A model generated the notes under the pieces. The model worked only from the letters and a program-made list of their open reading frames with translations, did not search any database and was not told the origin of the DNA. Both the position numbers and the translations under genes were made by a program. Below are positions 1-11,075 of a stretch of 64,000 nt of DNA, piece after piece. Where the stretch lies: NCBI RefSeq assembly GCF_963675165.1, contig NC_087383.1, positions 4,494,979 through 4,558,978 of the forward strand, read 5' to 3'. Position 1 is the stretch's first letter. Each line of letters begins with the position of its first letter. The stretch is from Halichondria panicea (lineage: Eukaryota; Porifera; Demospongiae; Suberitida; Halichondriidae).

Positions 1-111
1 GAACCAGATAAACACGTCCCTTCCCTCAAACAGGAGCTTGAGAGCCTGGGCCTGTTCTGCCATGAGAGTGAGGCCATCTTGCTTCAAACAAGACAACGCG
101 TTGCATGCCAT
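1..111 (-). pseudogene. RecQ-like helicase N-terminal fragment (37 codons visible)
   Basis: Reads from an ATG at 111-109 towards the window edge, ending in EGRDVFIWF, the segment just before the Walker A loop of RecQ-like helicases. The same reading is found at 50971-51081 on the plus strand, where it continues into a Walker A motif and is then frameshifted. Here only the undamaged start is visible. Because it lies inside a short TIR element it is probably a captured gene fragment rather than a working helicase. Confidence 0.6.
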
Positions 112-342
112 AGCTAGCTAACTATAAATTGAGAACATGACACGGAGCTAAATTACTGTAACTTTTACGGGAGTAAAATGCCTCTACGTACACCTTTAGT
201 ATTACAGAAAAAAAGCAGGAAACAAAATGTAAAGAATCACTGCTTTTGTTTCCGGTTCCTGCCACGCCCAGATACAATCAATACCAGGCCGTATTTTTCA
301 ACTTCGTTCTATTAAAAAAAAATCGGCCTGGGACCGAGGCTA
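1..342 (-). mobile_element. Partial TAGCCTCG-type TIR element carrying a RecQ fragment, cut by window edge
   Basis: The terminus TCGGCCTGGGACCGAGGCTA ends at 342. The sequence inward is the reverse complement of 50740-51081, including the A/T run, the stretch near 230-290 and the helicase start codon region. It is therefore a second, inverted copy of the element at 50740-51540. The other terminus lies outside the window, so its target duplication cannot be checked. Confidence 0.75.
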
Positions 343-947
343 CTATAGCAAGTGAAACTGAGCTAAACCACGCCCATTTACAAATTCTATACTAGCTGTT
401 AAACATAAGCGCCACCATAATTTAGGCGCCAGCTTGGGCTAAACGCAATTTTTTGTGTTCTAAAGATGCGCCACTCAGAAGTGGAATTAATTTTTTCTGC
501 CTCTGTAATTACATCAATTACAGTATTTGAAATCAATGTGTAATCTGGTAAACACACTGAATTGTGTATAGCCTCCTATACAATTATACACCAACAACGG
601 CAGACTGAGAACCAAAAAGATTGTTTTTGTGGTTAAAATTATATAAACTACATGCAGCTAACCACAGTAATACATTTGACGTGCAGTGTGTTTTTTGATG
701 TACTAGATCTAGTATCATTGTTACAGTACCCTCAACAGTATCTTTCCCGAATTGATAGTGCAAGATTCCCATATTGAGCGTGATTGAGAGCGTCAGCAAT
801 ACTCCACCAGGTAATTCCATGCTTCTTGTTGTTTTTAGCGATAATTATAGCTAAATATAGCCATTTTTTACCATCAGTATATCGTATGTGTCAGGGAATT
901 TTCCATTACACTTGAAGATTTCTGGTTTGCTTTTTCATGCATTATTA
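343..947. other. No recognisable gene
   Basis: AT-rich sequence. A 78-codon open frame on the minus strand (584-820) has no recognised motif, no convincing splice context and no copy elsewhere in the window, so it is not called. Confidence 0.5.
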
Positions 948-1440
948 TGCCTCGGTGCCCATGCGCAAGCGAGGTATACGGTAGTGTGTTTGTGTGTCTG
1001 TGTGTCTGTGTGTGTGTGTGTGTGTGTGGACTGTTTCAGCTGCTCAAGGATCAATAAAGTGCAAGTAAGAGTTTCTATAGACTTCTAGTCATGTTTTCTT
1101 GGCTTGGTATTTGTGGATTTGCAAAATAAAGCTTCGTTCTCGAGTTATGCCTAGTTTTGCTTACTTGGAATGCCATTGCAGCCTTTTCAGAAGAGTCCGT
1201 AGCAAAACTTGTTCACCGAGTGTTGCTATACTCTACTTAGTAGTTAGCTCTGCACTAAAACGCTATATATAGCTGCAAGAGTGAGAAGAGAGCTGCAAAG
1301 CTCTGCTGACTTGCAGCCATTAATTTTAAACTTGAACTTTGGCATCGATTGTTTTTAACAACGATCATGGTCGATCATTACCCACTCTTTGAGTTTCCCT
1401 GTGATTCTGGATTCTGCATGCAGCAAAATTAAAAATGTTC
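948..1440 (+). repeat. Dispersed repeat R1 with TG microsatellite, long copy
   Basis: Begins with the hairpin-forming CCTCGGTGCCCATGCGCAAG / GCGAGG, then a (TG)n run (about 1003-1028), then about 400 bp of single-copy-like sequence. Related copies occur at 53146-53622 (long), 28231-28427 (5' part) and 31330-31361 plus 32326-32458 (3' part, split by an insertion). The leading 40 bases also recur near 19226, 48946 and 63128. No coding capacity was seen; it is probably a non-autonomous mobile repeat of unknown class. Confidence 0.75.
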
Positions 1441-2728
1441 ATCATGATAATTATAATCAATGTTTGTACATGTATAAAAGCTAGTTATTAGTAGTTTTAT
1501 GTTATGTAACTTTGGCACCTCCACCGAGGCATCAGCACCTGCGTTGCTTTCATTACAATCAGTATACGTAATTATATATATAGGCCTATAGGTTAGGATC
1601 GGTTGTATGTATAGGTTATTACCCTGCATGTGCGTGCACAGCGCGCAGCAGGGGTAGAGTGATATGTGTGTGCATGTCGGTTTGTGTGTGTGTGTGTGTG
1701 TGGTGGACACAAAAATGAGCTGTTTGAGTGAACTAGACACTTTCATTGACTAACTTTAGACAGTAGTAGGCTATAGTTGAAACTTGTAGGCGATCTTCGA
1801 GGGCGACAAAAAACACTGTTTTCTATATATAGATTCACGATCATTCCCATAATGATAATAAGGTCATTATTATATATGCAGTAAATGTTTTGTATCCGTC
1901 GTCTTGCTGCTGTGCGTGTGCAATGAAGCTCAACGCACAAGGTGAATGCTCTGTGAACATCTTGTTACTCATGCAAAAGGGTTGTATCAGCAGTACAACA
2001 CGAGGGCATTGCGTAACAACCTGATTTTGTTAATGATCATTGATCATTACCTGATATGGACCAATCAGATTGCCCGACTCGACTGCATTGACATTTGCCA
2101 GGTATTAATGCACTCCATGCAAAAGCAATTAATACAAGCTAATAGGGTGGTACATGGGTAGTGCTTTAGTTGAATCGGTCTCCATCCTGGGAATATCGAT
2201 ACAAGAGCAGATGTCTTACAATACTATCGTCTATACCACATTTCCTTGTTTGTAGGCACGCGTTATAGTTATGGCATGATTTGTACATAGCTAGACGATA
2301 CAGAATCCCCGTAGTAAGACGCTCCATCCCCTTATGTGCTCCTGATCAATATCATCCAGGTACCGTATATTGGGTTACTTTCGTATAGTTCGTATTGCAG
2401 AGCATCATACGAAAATTAAAACTACGAAATTGTTATTCTACCGCAATAGGTTCAACGTCACTATCCTGAGCTGTACAAATATTAAGATACTATGGGATTG
2501 ATATTGCCATAAAATAATGCAGGCATGTATATACTGTATTTAGTACAATGACCATTTATTTATGACTGCATGCATTTGCAATTAAGGTTTTCACCAGCAA
2601 AATATTCTAGAAATACGGTATAAGTTTATACCATGCAGTGTACTATAGTTGGTACGTATGCAAGTTACGGTATGCATGGGATTAATTATCTAGCTCTAAA
2701 ATTCTGCCTGTTCAATGCACATATATTT
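1441..2728. other. No recognisable gene; short TG run
   Basis: AT-rich sequence with a TG microsatellite at about 1684-1701 and short open frames without recognisable motifs or matching copies. It lies downstream of the collagen pseudogene, which is on the minus strand. Confidence 0.5.
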
Positions 2729-4285
2729 CTAAAATTTCAAATGGTGAGTCATCGCATATATTGGTTGACTGTTTTCACAAAGCCTAAACTCAATGTCATC
2801 TGTTGTCGGCTAAGGTAGTTGCTTGCAGAACTACGGTGGGTTGTTGAAGTCACAGCAAGTACTGGTACTCCCACATCCTTGACCGTCCCAGAGTGGATCG
2901 TCAGCATACCACACACCTTCAGTAACTCTGTTACTTCTAACAGCTGTGTCACAAAAGTAGTCCTGCCCAATGAATGAAGGTACAGCCACAGAGCCACCAT
3001 TACAGGGACATCTCTCTGATAAATCATCATGGGTTTCGCCAGATCCGCTCGAAAAAGACCAAATATGCTGTCTACGAGACTCCCCGTGGGTGAGAATAAT
3101 GCCATTGATGGGATTATTAGTCGTAATAGAATTAAGTGCGCTAGGTGAGCCAAATTGATATGCAACAATTCTCCCACACACACACGAGAGTATTGAACTC
3201 CATTCACAGGATATGTAGTTGACACACATCCCTGCAGCAACCTGTCAGGTCGACCACACGTACGCAGTGGTGCTGTTGTCCTGCTATTCAGTTTGAATCC
3301 GTTCAGACACTGCTGGTTAGAGTCAGTCATGTCAACATCAGCCACCTTCATCCAGCCTCTTGCTCCATTACTGCAACACAATCTCTCCATATCGCAGTAC
3401 ATAATCACAGGCTTCTGATTATTAGCTCCAGTCATCCAATAGTAGTCGGACTGATAATTAATTGCTAGCGTATAGTGCACCGCATGATATTGCTGGATTG
3501 CTTAAGATCCAATCTTTATTAATTCACTAGTAGTAGAGGTAGTATTGCCTTTTGGTCCAGGGGGACCTTGCAATCCAGTCATTCCTTTCTTCCCCTTGTT
3601 TCCAGTATTACCAGGTTGTCCCGTAGCTCCCATTTCGTCCAACTGGCCCCAATGGACCGACACTACCGTTGATTCCTTGAGCACCAAATTTTCCTTTCAC
3701 ACCGGGTTGGCCTCGTCCTCCCATTTCTCCGGGAGTTCCTTGCGGTCCAATTGAACCCATGTCTCCTTTAAGTCCTGCTCCAGTGTTTCCTTTAGGGCCT
3801 CTTCTGCCGTCACGACCCTGAGGCCCTATTTCTCCTTTGTATCCAGGGTAACCAAGCTACCCTTTAATGCCTGTCACACCAGGGTCTCCGTGGATCCCTC
3901 GAGGTCCTTCTTTGCCTTGTTCATCGGTGTTCCCCTTTTCACCCTTTGGTCCTGGTTTGAGTGTGCAGTCCGTCCCATTGTTCTCATTTCTGTTGCAATC
4001 TATAATAGAGTAGAGCTTCTTGTCGATAATCTCGGTCAGTGCATTAGCTAGAATATCTATAGAACTCTGGGAAGCATCTCTTCTGTTTCGATTGAGTGAT
4101 CCAATGATAGAGGAGATAGAATCTTCTTCTGTGTTGAGTTTCGACGTCTGAACCTCTTCACGCAAAGTTTGGATTTCTCACCCTTGATTCCAGACAGTGA
4201 AGGTCAAGCTGCCAAGAATGGTGAAAAGCACTGCAAAAGTGATGGCTTGAAGCACAAACAGCTTAGGGTTCGTGGTGTAAGCCAT
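2729..4285 (-). pseudogene. Decayed type II membrane collagen-like gene
   Basis: Read from the ATG at 4285-4283: a short N-terminus and a single hydrophobic anchor (about residues 9-30), an extracellular stalk with a furin-like RNRR site, a Gly-X-Y collagen stretch, then a cysteine-rich C-terminal domain with YCDM, CCSNGARGWM and NGVQYSRVC. This order resembles membrane collagens of sponges and cnidarians (family knowledge). The reading is broken by in-frame stops after VWNQG (TGA), in the collagen after GIKG (TAG), before AIQQYH (TAA), and twice near the end (NNPP-stop-FCKQLP-stop-PTTDDIEFRLC). There is also a 1-base frameshift in the collagen near 3633 and a 2-base one in the CA run at 3175-3185. 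All remnants stay in order with no inserted sequence, so decay looks recent. Confidence 0.8.
3175..3185. repeat. CA dinucleotide run causing a frameshift in the collagen pseudogene
   Basis: On the minus strand the run reads GTGTGTGTGTG. Removing one GT unit restores SRVC followed by GRIVAYQFGSP, so a slipped repeat unit explains the change of frame. Confidence 0.65.
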
Positions 4286-4914
4286 TGCAGCAATTAACGT
4301 TGCAAAATCAACTGCGTTATTTCACAATGAGTGTGGGCATGCAGTGCTAGAGATGTTGGACTGCCTACGTAGAGTTCTATGACTAGTAAAACTTTGCCTG
4401 GAAAGCTGGACATGGATCGACTTGGAACTGGAAGTGTTCAAGCACTAGCTAGCTAGCTATACCTTATTAGGGTTAGATAGATCTAGCTACTAGTCTAGAT
4501 ATCACAGTGTGTTTATTTAGATTCTATCAGACCACCTATCACCAGTATCACCACCTATCTTTCTTGTGTCTTTCTAAATGCTAATAGTAATAGCTTAGTC
4601 ATCATGAGCATGCAGGTAGCTACTGCCACTAGAGCTGGCCACGCTGGTTCCCTGATCTGACTTGCAAGCACAGCTTTTGCTTGGTGGTTGTCTCAGTACA
4701 GTCTTTTTATTAAACTCTGAATGTGTGGGAGAGTACCTTACGTCACGATTGTAGGCTACATATCGCCCACGCTTGTGTTTTATGTTGTTTATAATAATTA
4801 TTATAAATTATGTTTTTACAAGCATAATTTGTCGTTGTGGTCTTGGAATGTAATTGGTGTTGCAATAGTCAGGTCAAAGTCCAGTCCAGTAGTCCACGAG
4901 AACACATATTGAAC
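4286..4914. other. Upstream flank of collagen pseudogene; no gene seen
   Basis: Contains a short GCTA tandem near 4445-4460 and AT-rich DNA. Any promoter of the collagen gene would lie here, but no clear TATA box was identified. Confidence 0.45.
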
Positions 4915-5140
4915 TACCGTAAGCGCGAAATTTTCGAAGGGCTTTTTCGCTGTTTTCGGTTAGCAATCCTACAAGAAAATTAATTCCACGAAAATTGTTT
5001 TTTAAGTAGAATTATCTGCTACAACGTACAAAGATTGAAGACGTGGCCTGGGAGTGCCAGTAACCCACGAAATTCAACGAAATGTTTTAGAGGCTATTCC
5101 ACGAAATTTAAGTGACTCGAACGTTTCGCGCTATACAGTA
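4915..5140. mobile_element. MITE-1 (TACCGTATAGCGCG family), diverged copy
   Basis: Starts TACCGTAAGCGCGAAATTTT and ends in the inverted TTTCGCGCTATACAGTA, with long internal inverted repeats (CCACGAAATT / AATTTCGTGG type). About 226 bp. Better-preserved copies are at 8274, 12161, 44970 and 57206. No open frame; a non-autonomous hairpin element. Confidence 0.75.
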
Positions 5141-5479
5141 ATTTATGTTTTTGTGTTGTCATCATTATGAATCTCATTATAATAGTTTTTGGTAATGTCA
5201 TTGCGTATGAATACCATTAGAAACTTGAGGTATGTATTTCTTAAAACTTGGTGCCTTAGGGCAGCCATATTCATGCACCCATGGATATAAATAGTATCAC
5301 ACATTATATATATATAGCATCACCGCCATGCATGATATATATAGATTCTAGATGCACTTGCTATGGCTAGCAGATACTATTTATAGCATAAAACAATTTT
5401 GGCACAAGGGCGCTCCATAATAATTATATTAGGCAAACTAAACGATACACTCTTGTAGTCATCAATTGAAGGACTCACC

Positions 5480-7810
5480 ATGAATCTGTTTCTGGCTCTT
5501 CTCCCCCTTCTTCTGCTGACAGCTTGTGCCCTCAGTCAGACCATTGATAGAGACAACGTGAGATGCGATCTCCAGCAAAAAGTTTGCGAGTGTCGAGAAA
5601 ATGCTGATGAGTGTGAGTTTACCCTTGTGATAGAGAAGATACAAACTTTCACCAGTTACACAATCGAGGAAGTTGATAATGACCTTGTCGGTGTGATGAA
5701 TTTTCGTGGAGACGATGGAAGCTCATACTACTTCAACGGTACTGGGCACTTGAATCCACTAAATACCGATAGTGACCATGTCTGTGTGGCCGACAATGAA
5801 AACTTTGACTCCATCAAATGTACAGTGCCATACACAGCTGACGGAAAAACATATCGTCCCTTTATTGCTGTGAATGGAATTACTCCAGGTCCTACATTGA
5901 TAGTATATGAAGGACAAAGAATGATTGTCAACATTGTAAATCAACTTCTCAGCGAAAGCACATCAATCCATTGGCATGGGATGGACATGAGAAACACTCC
6001 ATGGATGGATGGTGTTGTTCTGGTAACACAGTGTCCAATTGACCCTTTTGAAACATTCCAATATTACTTTGAAGCGGCACCGACTGGCACATTCTGGTAC
6101 CATGCCCATCGGGTAGATCAAAGAGTAGACGGTCTGTTTGGTGGACTAATTGTCCGAGAATCTTCAGAGAGGCGTGCCATGCTAAATGGTGTACTTGGCA
6201 GCGATATAGTCGACAATCCCGGCACGCAGACAATGCACTTGCATGAGTGGGCTGAAGCCACAACATCGGATCAGTTCATTAAGATCAAAGGTGGTTTGGG
6301 ATTCTTTCCAGGAAAGCCTTACGGTGAAATTCCATTGCCTCTTGCCGAACAAAATGGTACCGCCTACACATCTTATGAAGCACTTTCGGGACCAGATGGC
6401 TTAGAAGTAGGTGACTTGCCATTTGTGTCTGGTCTTATCAATGGCAGAGGAAAACATATTGAGATTCCGTACATTAAAACACGTTTGGAAATTTTCAGTA
6501 TAAGTAATGATGGCCGACTGTATCGATTCCGGCTGATTGGAGTACAAAGTATCTATATGCTTAAGTTTTCCATTGATGAACATAATTTGACTGTGATCGC
6601 AACTGATGGCAACCTCATAGAACCAATTGAAACACAATTCATTATCCTACACACTGGAGAAAGGTATGACTTTGTCTTGAGAGGTGAAAAGCCGAGAAAT
6701 GACAAAAATGACTACTGGATCAGAGCTGAAACGCTTGAATTGGATTTGAACTCTGCTGGACCACCATACACACCTGTTGGAAATCTTGCTGAAGGAATAC
6801 TTCATTATCAATTGGACGGTGAACAACTTCCGCAATCTTCTGACTATGAAGCCATTAAGCAGAGCTCTATTCCCTTCAACACGGTTCAATGTGGTAAATT
6901 AGGTGGATGCACAGCAATTAACTGCCCGTTTCGAGAGTTTCACCCGTTGTACAATATTCATTGCATCCATGCACACGAGTTAAGAAGGCTTGAGCCGTTA
7001 CCACTAGCGGAGTTACCTGAAGCTGAAGTTGATCCTGACTGTGAGGATTGTGAGATCTTCTTCAATATAGGTTCAGACAATGACGCTCTAAATGGTCGAA
7101 ACATGAAGTTACCGCCTGCACCTCCACTCACACAAAGAGATGATCTACCATCCGATCAGTTTTGTAATGTTCAACAACCGTGCCCAAATAACGAGCCTTG
7201 TAGCTGCACACATTTGAGAAATATTACTTCTTTCAACAAGACAATTCGAATTGTTCTTAGCTCTGTAGGAAAGGATGTGCTAAATGGTGAATCTGTTAGC
7301 CATCCATTTCACTTGCATGGTCATCAATTTCAAGTGGTCTACATCGGATTCGGGTCCTACAATGAGAGCACAGGCTTTCTAAGTGCACCAAAAGATGGGA
7401 TTATCTGTGATGACACACTCTGTAGCAATCCATCTTGGGCCCCTGGAAGCAGACCATCTTTCGAAACATCTGACAAGACTGTTCTCAAAGACACAGTGAT
7501 CGTTCCTGGTGGGGGTTATGTGGTGATTCATTTTCGATCCAACAACCCAGGACTATGGCTCCTTCACTGCCACATTGTGCCTGATCTCTTAGAGGGAATG
7601 TCTGTTATGATTGATGAGGTGAGGAGTCAACAAAATCCTGCTCCAGATAATATCAACATTTGTGGCAACTTCAAAATATCACAGTCGCAGTTTTACGAAA
7701 AACTTGCTTTTAACCGTTCGAATAGTGCCACAGAAGACATTGGCCATCCACTTGTCATGTGGTCCATTCTCTGCCTAGATCTAGTTATGTTGCTATTTCA
7801 TGGAATCTAA
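5480..7810 (+). CDS. Secreted or surface-anchored three-domain multicopper oxidase (laccase-like), intronless
   Basis: 776 codons, uninterrupted. Residues 1-20 form a signal peptide (MNLFLALLPLLLLTACALS), then a short Cys-rich region (about 28-46), then cupredoxin domains. Copper motifs are HWH at 164-166 followed by WMDGV and TQCPI, WYHAH with His 208 and 210, HPFHLHGH from 608, and HCHI at 696-699 with axial Met 707. In this superfamily the residue five after the motif Cys (C697) is the second type-1 copper His; here it is Asp 702. The trinuclear-site ligands are all present. The hydrophobic C-terminus (about 755-776) suggests a GPI signal or a membrane tail. Animal laccase-like enzymes oxidise phenols or metal ions extracellularly; the substrate here cannot be told. 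Lack of introns in a gene this long is unusual beside neighbours with many short introns. Confidence 0.92.
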   Translation: MNLFLALLPLLLLTACALSQTIDRDNVRCDLQQKVCECRENADECEFTLVIEKIQTFTSYTIEEVDNDLVGVMNFRGDDGSSYYFNGTGHLNPLNTDSDHVCVADNENFDSIKCTVPYTADGKTYRPFIAVNGITPGPTLIVYEGQRMIVNIVNQLLSESTSIHWHGMDMRNTPWMDGVVLVTQCPIDPFETFQYYFEAAPTGTFWYHAHRVDQRVDGLFGGLIVRESSERRAMLNGVLGSDIVDNPGTQTMHLHEWAEATTSDQFIKIKGGLGFFPGKPYGEIPLPLAEQNGTAYTSYEALSGPDGLEVGDLPFVSGLINGRGKHIEIPYIKTRLEIFSISNDGRLYRFRLIGVQSIYMLKFSIDEHNLTVIATDGNLIEPIETQFIILHTGERYDFVLRGEKPRNDKNDYWIRAETLELDLNSAGPPYTPVGNLAEGILHYQLDGEQLPQSSDYEAIKQSSIPFNTVQCGKLGGCTAINCPFREFHPLYNIHCIHAHELRRLEPLPLAELPEAEVDPDCEDCEIFFNIGSDNDALNGRNMKLPPAPPLTQRDDLPSDQFCNVQQPCPNNEPCSCTHLRNITSFNKTIRIVLSSVGKDVLNGESVSHPFHLHGHQFQVVYIGFGSYNESTGFLSAPKDGIICDDTLCSNPSWAPGSRPSFETSDKTVLKDTVIVPGGGYVVIHFRSNNPGLWLLHCHIVPDLLEGMSVMIDEVRSQQNPAPDNINICGNFKISQSQFYEKLAFNRSNSATEDIGHPLVMWSILCLDLVMLLFHGI

Positions 7811-8011
7811 AAAACGAAAAGGGTACTCCTTAGGTGCTTATATATACATTACATGGTAGCGTATAGAACTAGAGGAGTCTAGTGTAGTTTCAGAACGAAA
7901 ATGTTATACTATGTTACAGAACTTATATTTTGCTGCTGAGATATTGTATTATGATCGAGTCAAACATGCTACGTACAGATCAGTATAGTGCATGAAAAAG
8001 GCATTGAGGTA

Positions 8012-8017
8012 AATAAA
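8012..8017 (+). terminator. Poly(A) signal AATAAA after the multicopper oxidase
   Basis: AATAAA about 200 bases after the stop codon at 7808-7810; the nearest canonical signal downstream of the gene. Confidence 0.45.
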
Positions 8018-8071
8018 AGTGACAGCTATCTATAGATCTGGTAGATCTATTTTAGACGTAATCATAGATAT

Positions 8072-8838
8072 ATCCGACTAGAAAAACATTTGCAATGTGA
8101 AAAATTGCTAGGATTGGCCAGGGGAACTACAAAAAAGCGTGGAAACAAGAAATCAAACGAGAGCATAACTCCAATCCGTTACAACGTCAATCAAATGTAC
8201 TGGTAGTTTTCCATGTTTTCCCGGCCAATATACCACGCAATTTTTACTGGTGGGGTGATGAGACCAATCCCTATACCGTATAGCGCGAAATTTTCGAGGC
8301 ACTTATATTTCGTGGATTGGCCTCTAAAAGCCATTTCGTTGCACAATGTTCATGGAATGACTGCTTACCGGAAGCCACGCCTTTAAATATTTGCATGATA
8401 GCAGGTAATTCTTATTAACGAACACTTTTCGTGGACTTAATTTTTGTGTAGAATTCCAACCCAAGAAATCCGCGAAAATTAAGCCCCTCGAAAATTTCGC
8501 GCTATACAGTATATTTTATTATACATCCATTTTGGAATGTGCGGGCATATAATCATGATGATTTGTGATGAATTGATGTTCCTAATACATGCAGTGTTGA
8601 GCACAGGTACACACAGTCCATCCATGAGTAGTAACATGCACGGACAATACTGCATGGAATGATGTGGTGGATGGAAGCTAGTAGATGGATCTGGAACACA
8701 CTATGTATTGTACATGTTCATGACGTTGTAACGGATTGGAGTTATGCTCTCGTCTGATTTCTTGTTTCCACGCTTTTTTGTGGTTCCCCTGGCCAATCCT
8801 AGCAATTTTTCACATTGCAAATGTTTTTCTAGTCGGAT
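8072..8838. mobile_element. TIR element with arms of about 110 bp, carrying a nested MITE-1
   Basis: The left arm from ATCCGACTAGAAAAACATTT (8072 to about 8190) is matched in reverse by about 8727-8838, ending AAATGTTTTTCTAGTCGGAT. The interior holds MITE-1 and no open frame of interest. A target duplication was not clear by eye. Probably non-autonomous. Confidence 0.75.
8274..8511. mobile_element. MITE-1 copy nested in the 8072-8838 element
   Basis: TACCGTATAGCGCGAAATTT at the left, inverted AAATTTCGCGCTATACAGTA at the right, with the internal 'accggaagccacgcctttaa' core shared with the other copies. About 238 bp. Confidence 0.85.
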
Positions 8839-9680
8839 TCCCTTTCTTTTTCAGTACAGAAGTATAAATTTACATATCATGACATGCATATAAGTGGAAC
8901 GTCAAGAGGCAGTACAGAAGTTCAAGAAGAGAAGACAGGACTAATCAGATATCTTCTCGAATATATCTGAATTATATAAATGAGTAATAATTGCTTGATA
9001 TGTTGAATTTGTGTTAAATGACAGCCATTTTAAGAGCATGATATCTAGCCAGTGCATATAGCATGCCTGTCAGAGAAAGGGAACTAGAGCTAAACAGTGT
9101 GAAGAAAAGCAACACCTCAGGCTCTGGAAAAGCACACACTTGATCGTTTTAGGCGCACAGTTTCTTAGCCACGCCTATCCATTATTTGGCCACAACGTAA
9201 TTGCTGAGTCATTAAAGATGGCGGAATTGTCTAGGTAAGAGAAATATATACTGAGAGGTCATCTGCCTCGTGGAAGCAATCGCATATCTGAAGAAGCGCT
9301 TTGTAATCCAGGTTGTAGTCCTTTGGAAACCCTGTGCAGAATGTCCTGGAGATGGCTGTACTTGGAGCAAATGCTGGGCAAGAAACTTACTTGCTAGTCT
9401 ACTTACTTACTACTTAGTCAAGTTACTTACTACTTACTACTTACTACTTAGTCAGTCAGACAAAGAGCGGTGAAACATCGAAATAGTACAATTTTTAAAA
9501 TGACAATATTCATTCATTAAAATGTTAGAGAAAAGGCTAAATAAAGTATCTGTCTAGCCAGTTTCTTGATGTGGCCTTTCCCTGCAGAGATAGAACAGTT
9601 TGAACATGAGTCAAAATAATTGAAATATTGCTAAACACGGGCAAACCCACTGCCAATCCTATGTAAAACCTACTGGTTTT
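8839..9680. other. No recognisable gene
   Basis: AT-rich sequence. An open frame of 67 codons at 9270-9473 runs into a tetranucleotide repeat and is not considered coding. Confidence 0.5.
9386..9452 (+). repeat. ACTT/ACT-rich simple repeat
   Basis: Irregular tandem of acttacttactactta-type units over about 65 bp. Confidence 0.7.
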
Positions 9681-10450
9681 ACCAGAGATACAAAAGAAAG
9701 GGGATTGGAAACGAAATTTTTACGAAATTTTTGCGTGAAGCATTCCGCGTTATAGGGCGTGGCTAAAACTACAAAGGATTATATTTATAGTCAGCATGCT
9801 CATTACCAGTCTTGACTGCTCTACAATGTGCTGTACATAGAAACAGTGAAATTGATCATTTTTAATGTTGATTTTTCTAAAAAGTAAAGAGAATTTAGCT
9901 CTAAAAAGTCGACTAAGCCATGCAGCCACTATTACTAGACAAATAAATGCTATGCAAGAAGAAATAGCCTTTACTATGAAGTCGTAGGAGGGACAGGCCC
10001 GTGGCGTGTCTAAAAGTATACTAAAGCAGTTTGAAGGACTATACTGCAAACGTTTATGAACAGTACAGCTTATTTATAGCATGAAGCCATTCTATGTAGC
10101 ACTTAGATACATAATAACCAAGTCAAGCAATGTCCTTTGCTGTTTTGACTTCACAGGAGGGACAGAGAAAAGTTGACATAGAGTAATTCAAGCTAAACTC
10201 AAAAAAATTGGAAACAGAGTAAAGACAACGGACTTAGAGCTTGTCAGTGGTATAAGCTTACTTCTCTCAAGTATCTCCCAGGCCCTGAGTGATCTCTAGT
10301 GGATAGGAGAGCTAGAAACCAGGGATACAAAACTTTTCCATGTAATTATTTGCGAGCGCAATAATTACACGGAGTGCTTCACCGGATGTCAGTCCTTTTA
10401 CATAGGGCGTGGGCGGTCGTTTCCAATCCCCTTTCTTTTGTATCTCTGGT
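9681..10450. mobile_element. TIR element with 34-bp terminal repeats
   Basis: ACCAGAGATACAAAAGAAAG continuing through GGGGATTGGAAACGA at the left end is repeated in reverse at 10417-10450. The interior (about 700 bp) has an open frame of 65 codons (10312-10509) that crosses the end of the element and is not convincing. Non-autonomous DNA transposon. Confidence 0.75.
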
Positions 10451-11075
10451 TTTACTAATTGATGCATGAGATTAAGGTTACGGTAAACAGTTTGCTCATG
10501 AATATTCATGATTTTCTTGTAATGATTTTTGTGAAACTATAAATGCCATGAGAGAAGTTTGAAGCACATACACATGATAAATATATCAGTGTATCAATCT
10601 GTATGACAAGTAGACTATCAATCTTCAAAACATCTTTCAGTGGAAGCTCTGAGCGATCATCAAGTTACTAGAAACAACACAAACCAGTAGTCATATACTT
10701 ACTTCTAGCTCCGTGTTCTTGCTCTTATAGGATACTTTTTACCATTCTGGAGGGCTATACGAAGCGTTTTTTCGTTCCAGGCCAGGAAACTCTCACAAAA
10801 CAAAAATATGTAGATCTACTCTTAACTATAGGAGAATTGACTTTAAATAGCTGTCTTGAACAATAAAGAACACGCACGAATAACACACCTTACACACAAA
10901 ACTAAACTGTTTTAAATACAAAACAAAACAGTTCTAGAACAAATCAGAACAATACATAGAATAGTCCAGAATTGCTTAGTTTAAGAATACTCTAGAACAA
11001 CTAAGATATTTCTAGTCCATAACACAGCACGTAGTTCAACTTGACCACAGATTGAGTGTTTGTGATTAGTGGCTA
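10451..11075. other. No recognisable gene
   Basis: AT-rich DNA downstream of the 11.1-11.5 kb pseudogene (minus strand). No motif or repeat match elsewhere in the window was noticed. Confidence 0.45.

Noticed and set aside
584-820. 78-codon minus-strand frame
   Set aside because: No recognised domain, no splice context and no second copy; could be a stray frame.
9270-9473. 67-codon frame with several cysteines
   Set aside because: The C-terminal half is encoded by a simple ACTT repeat and there is no leader or domain match.
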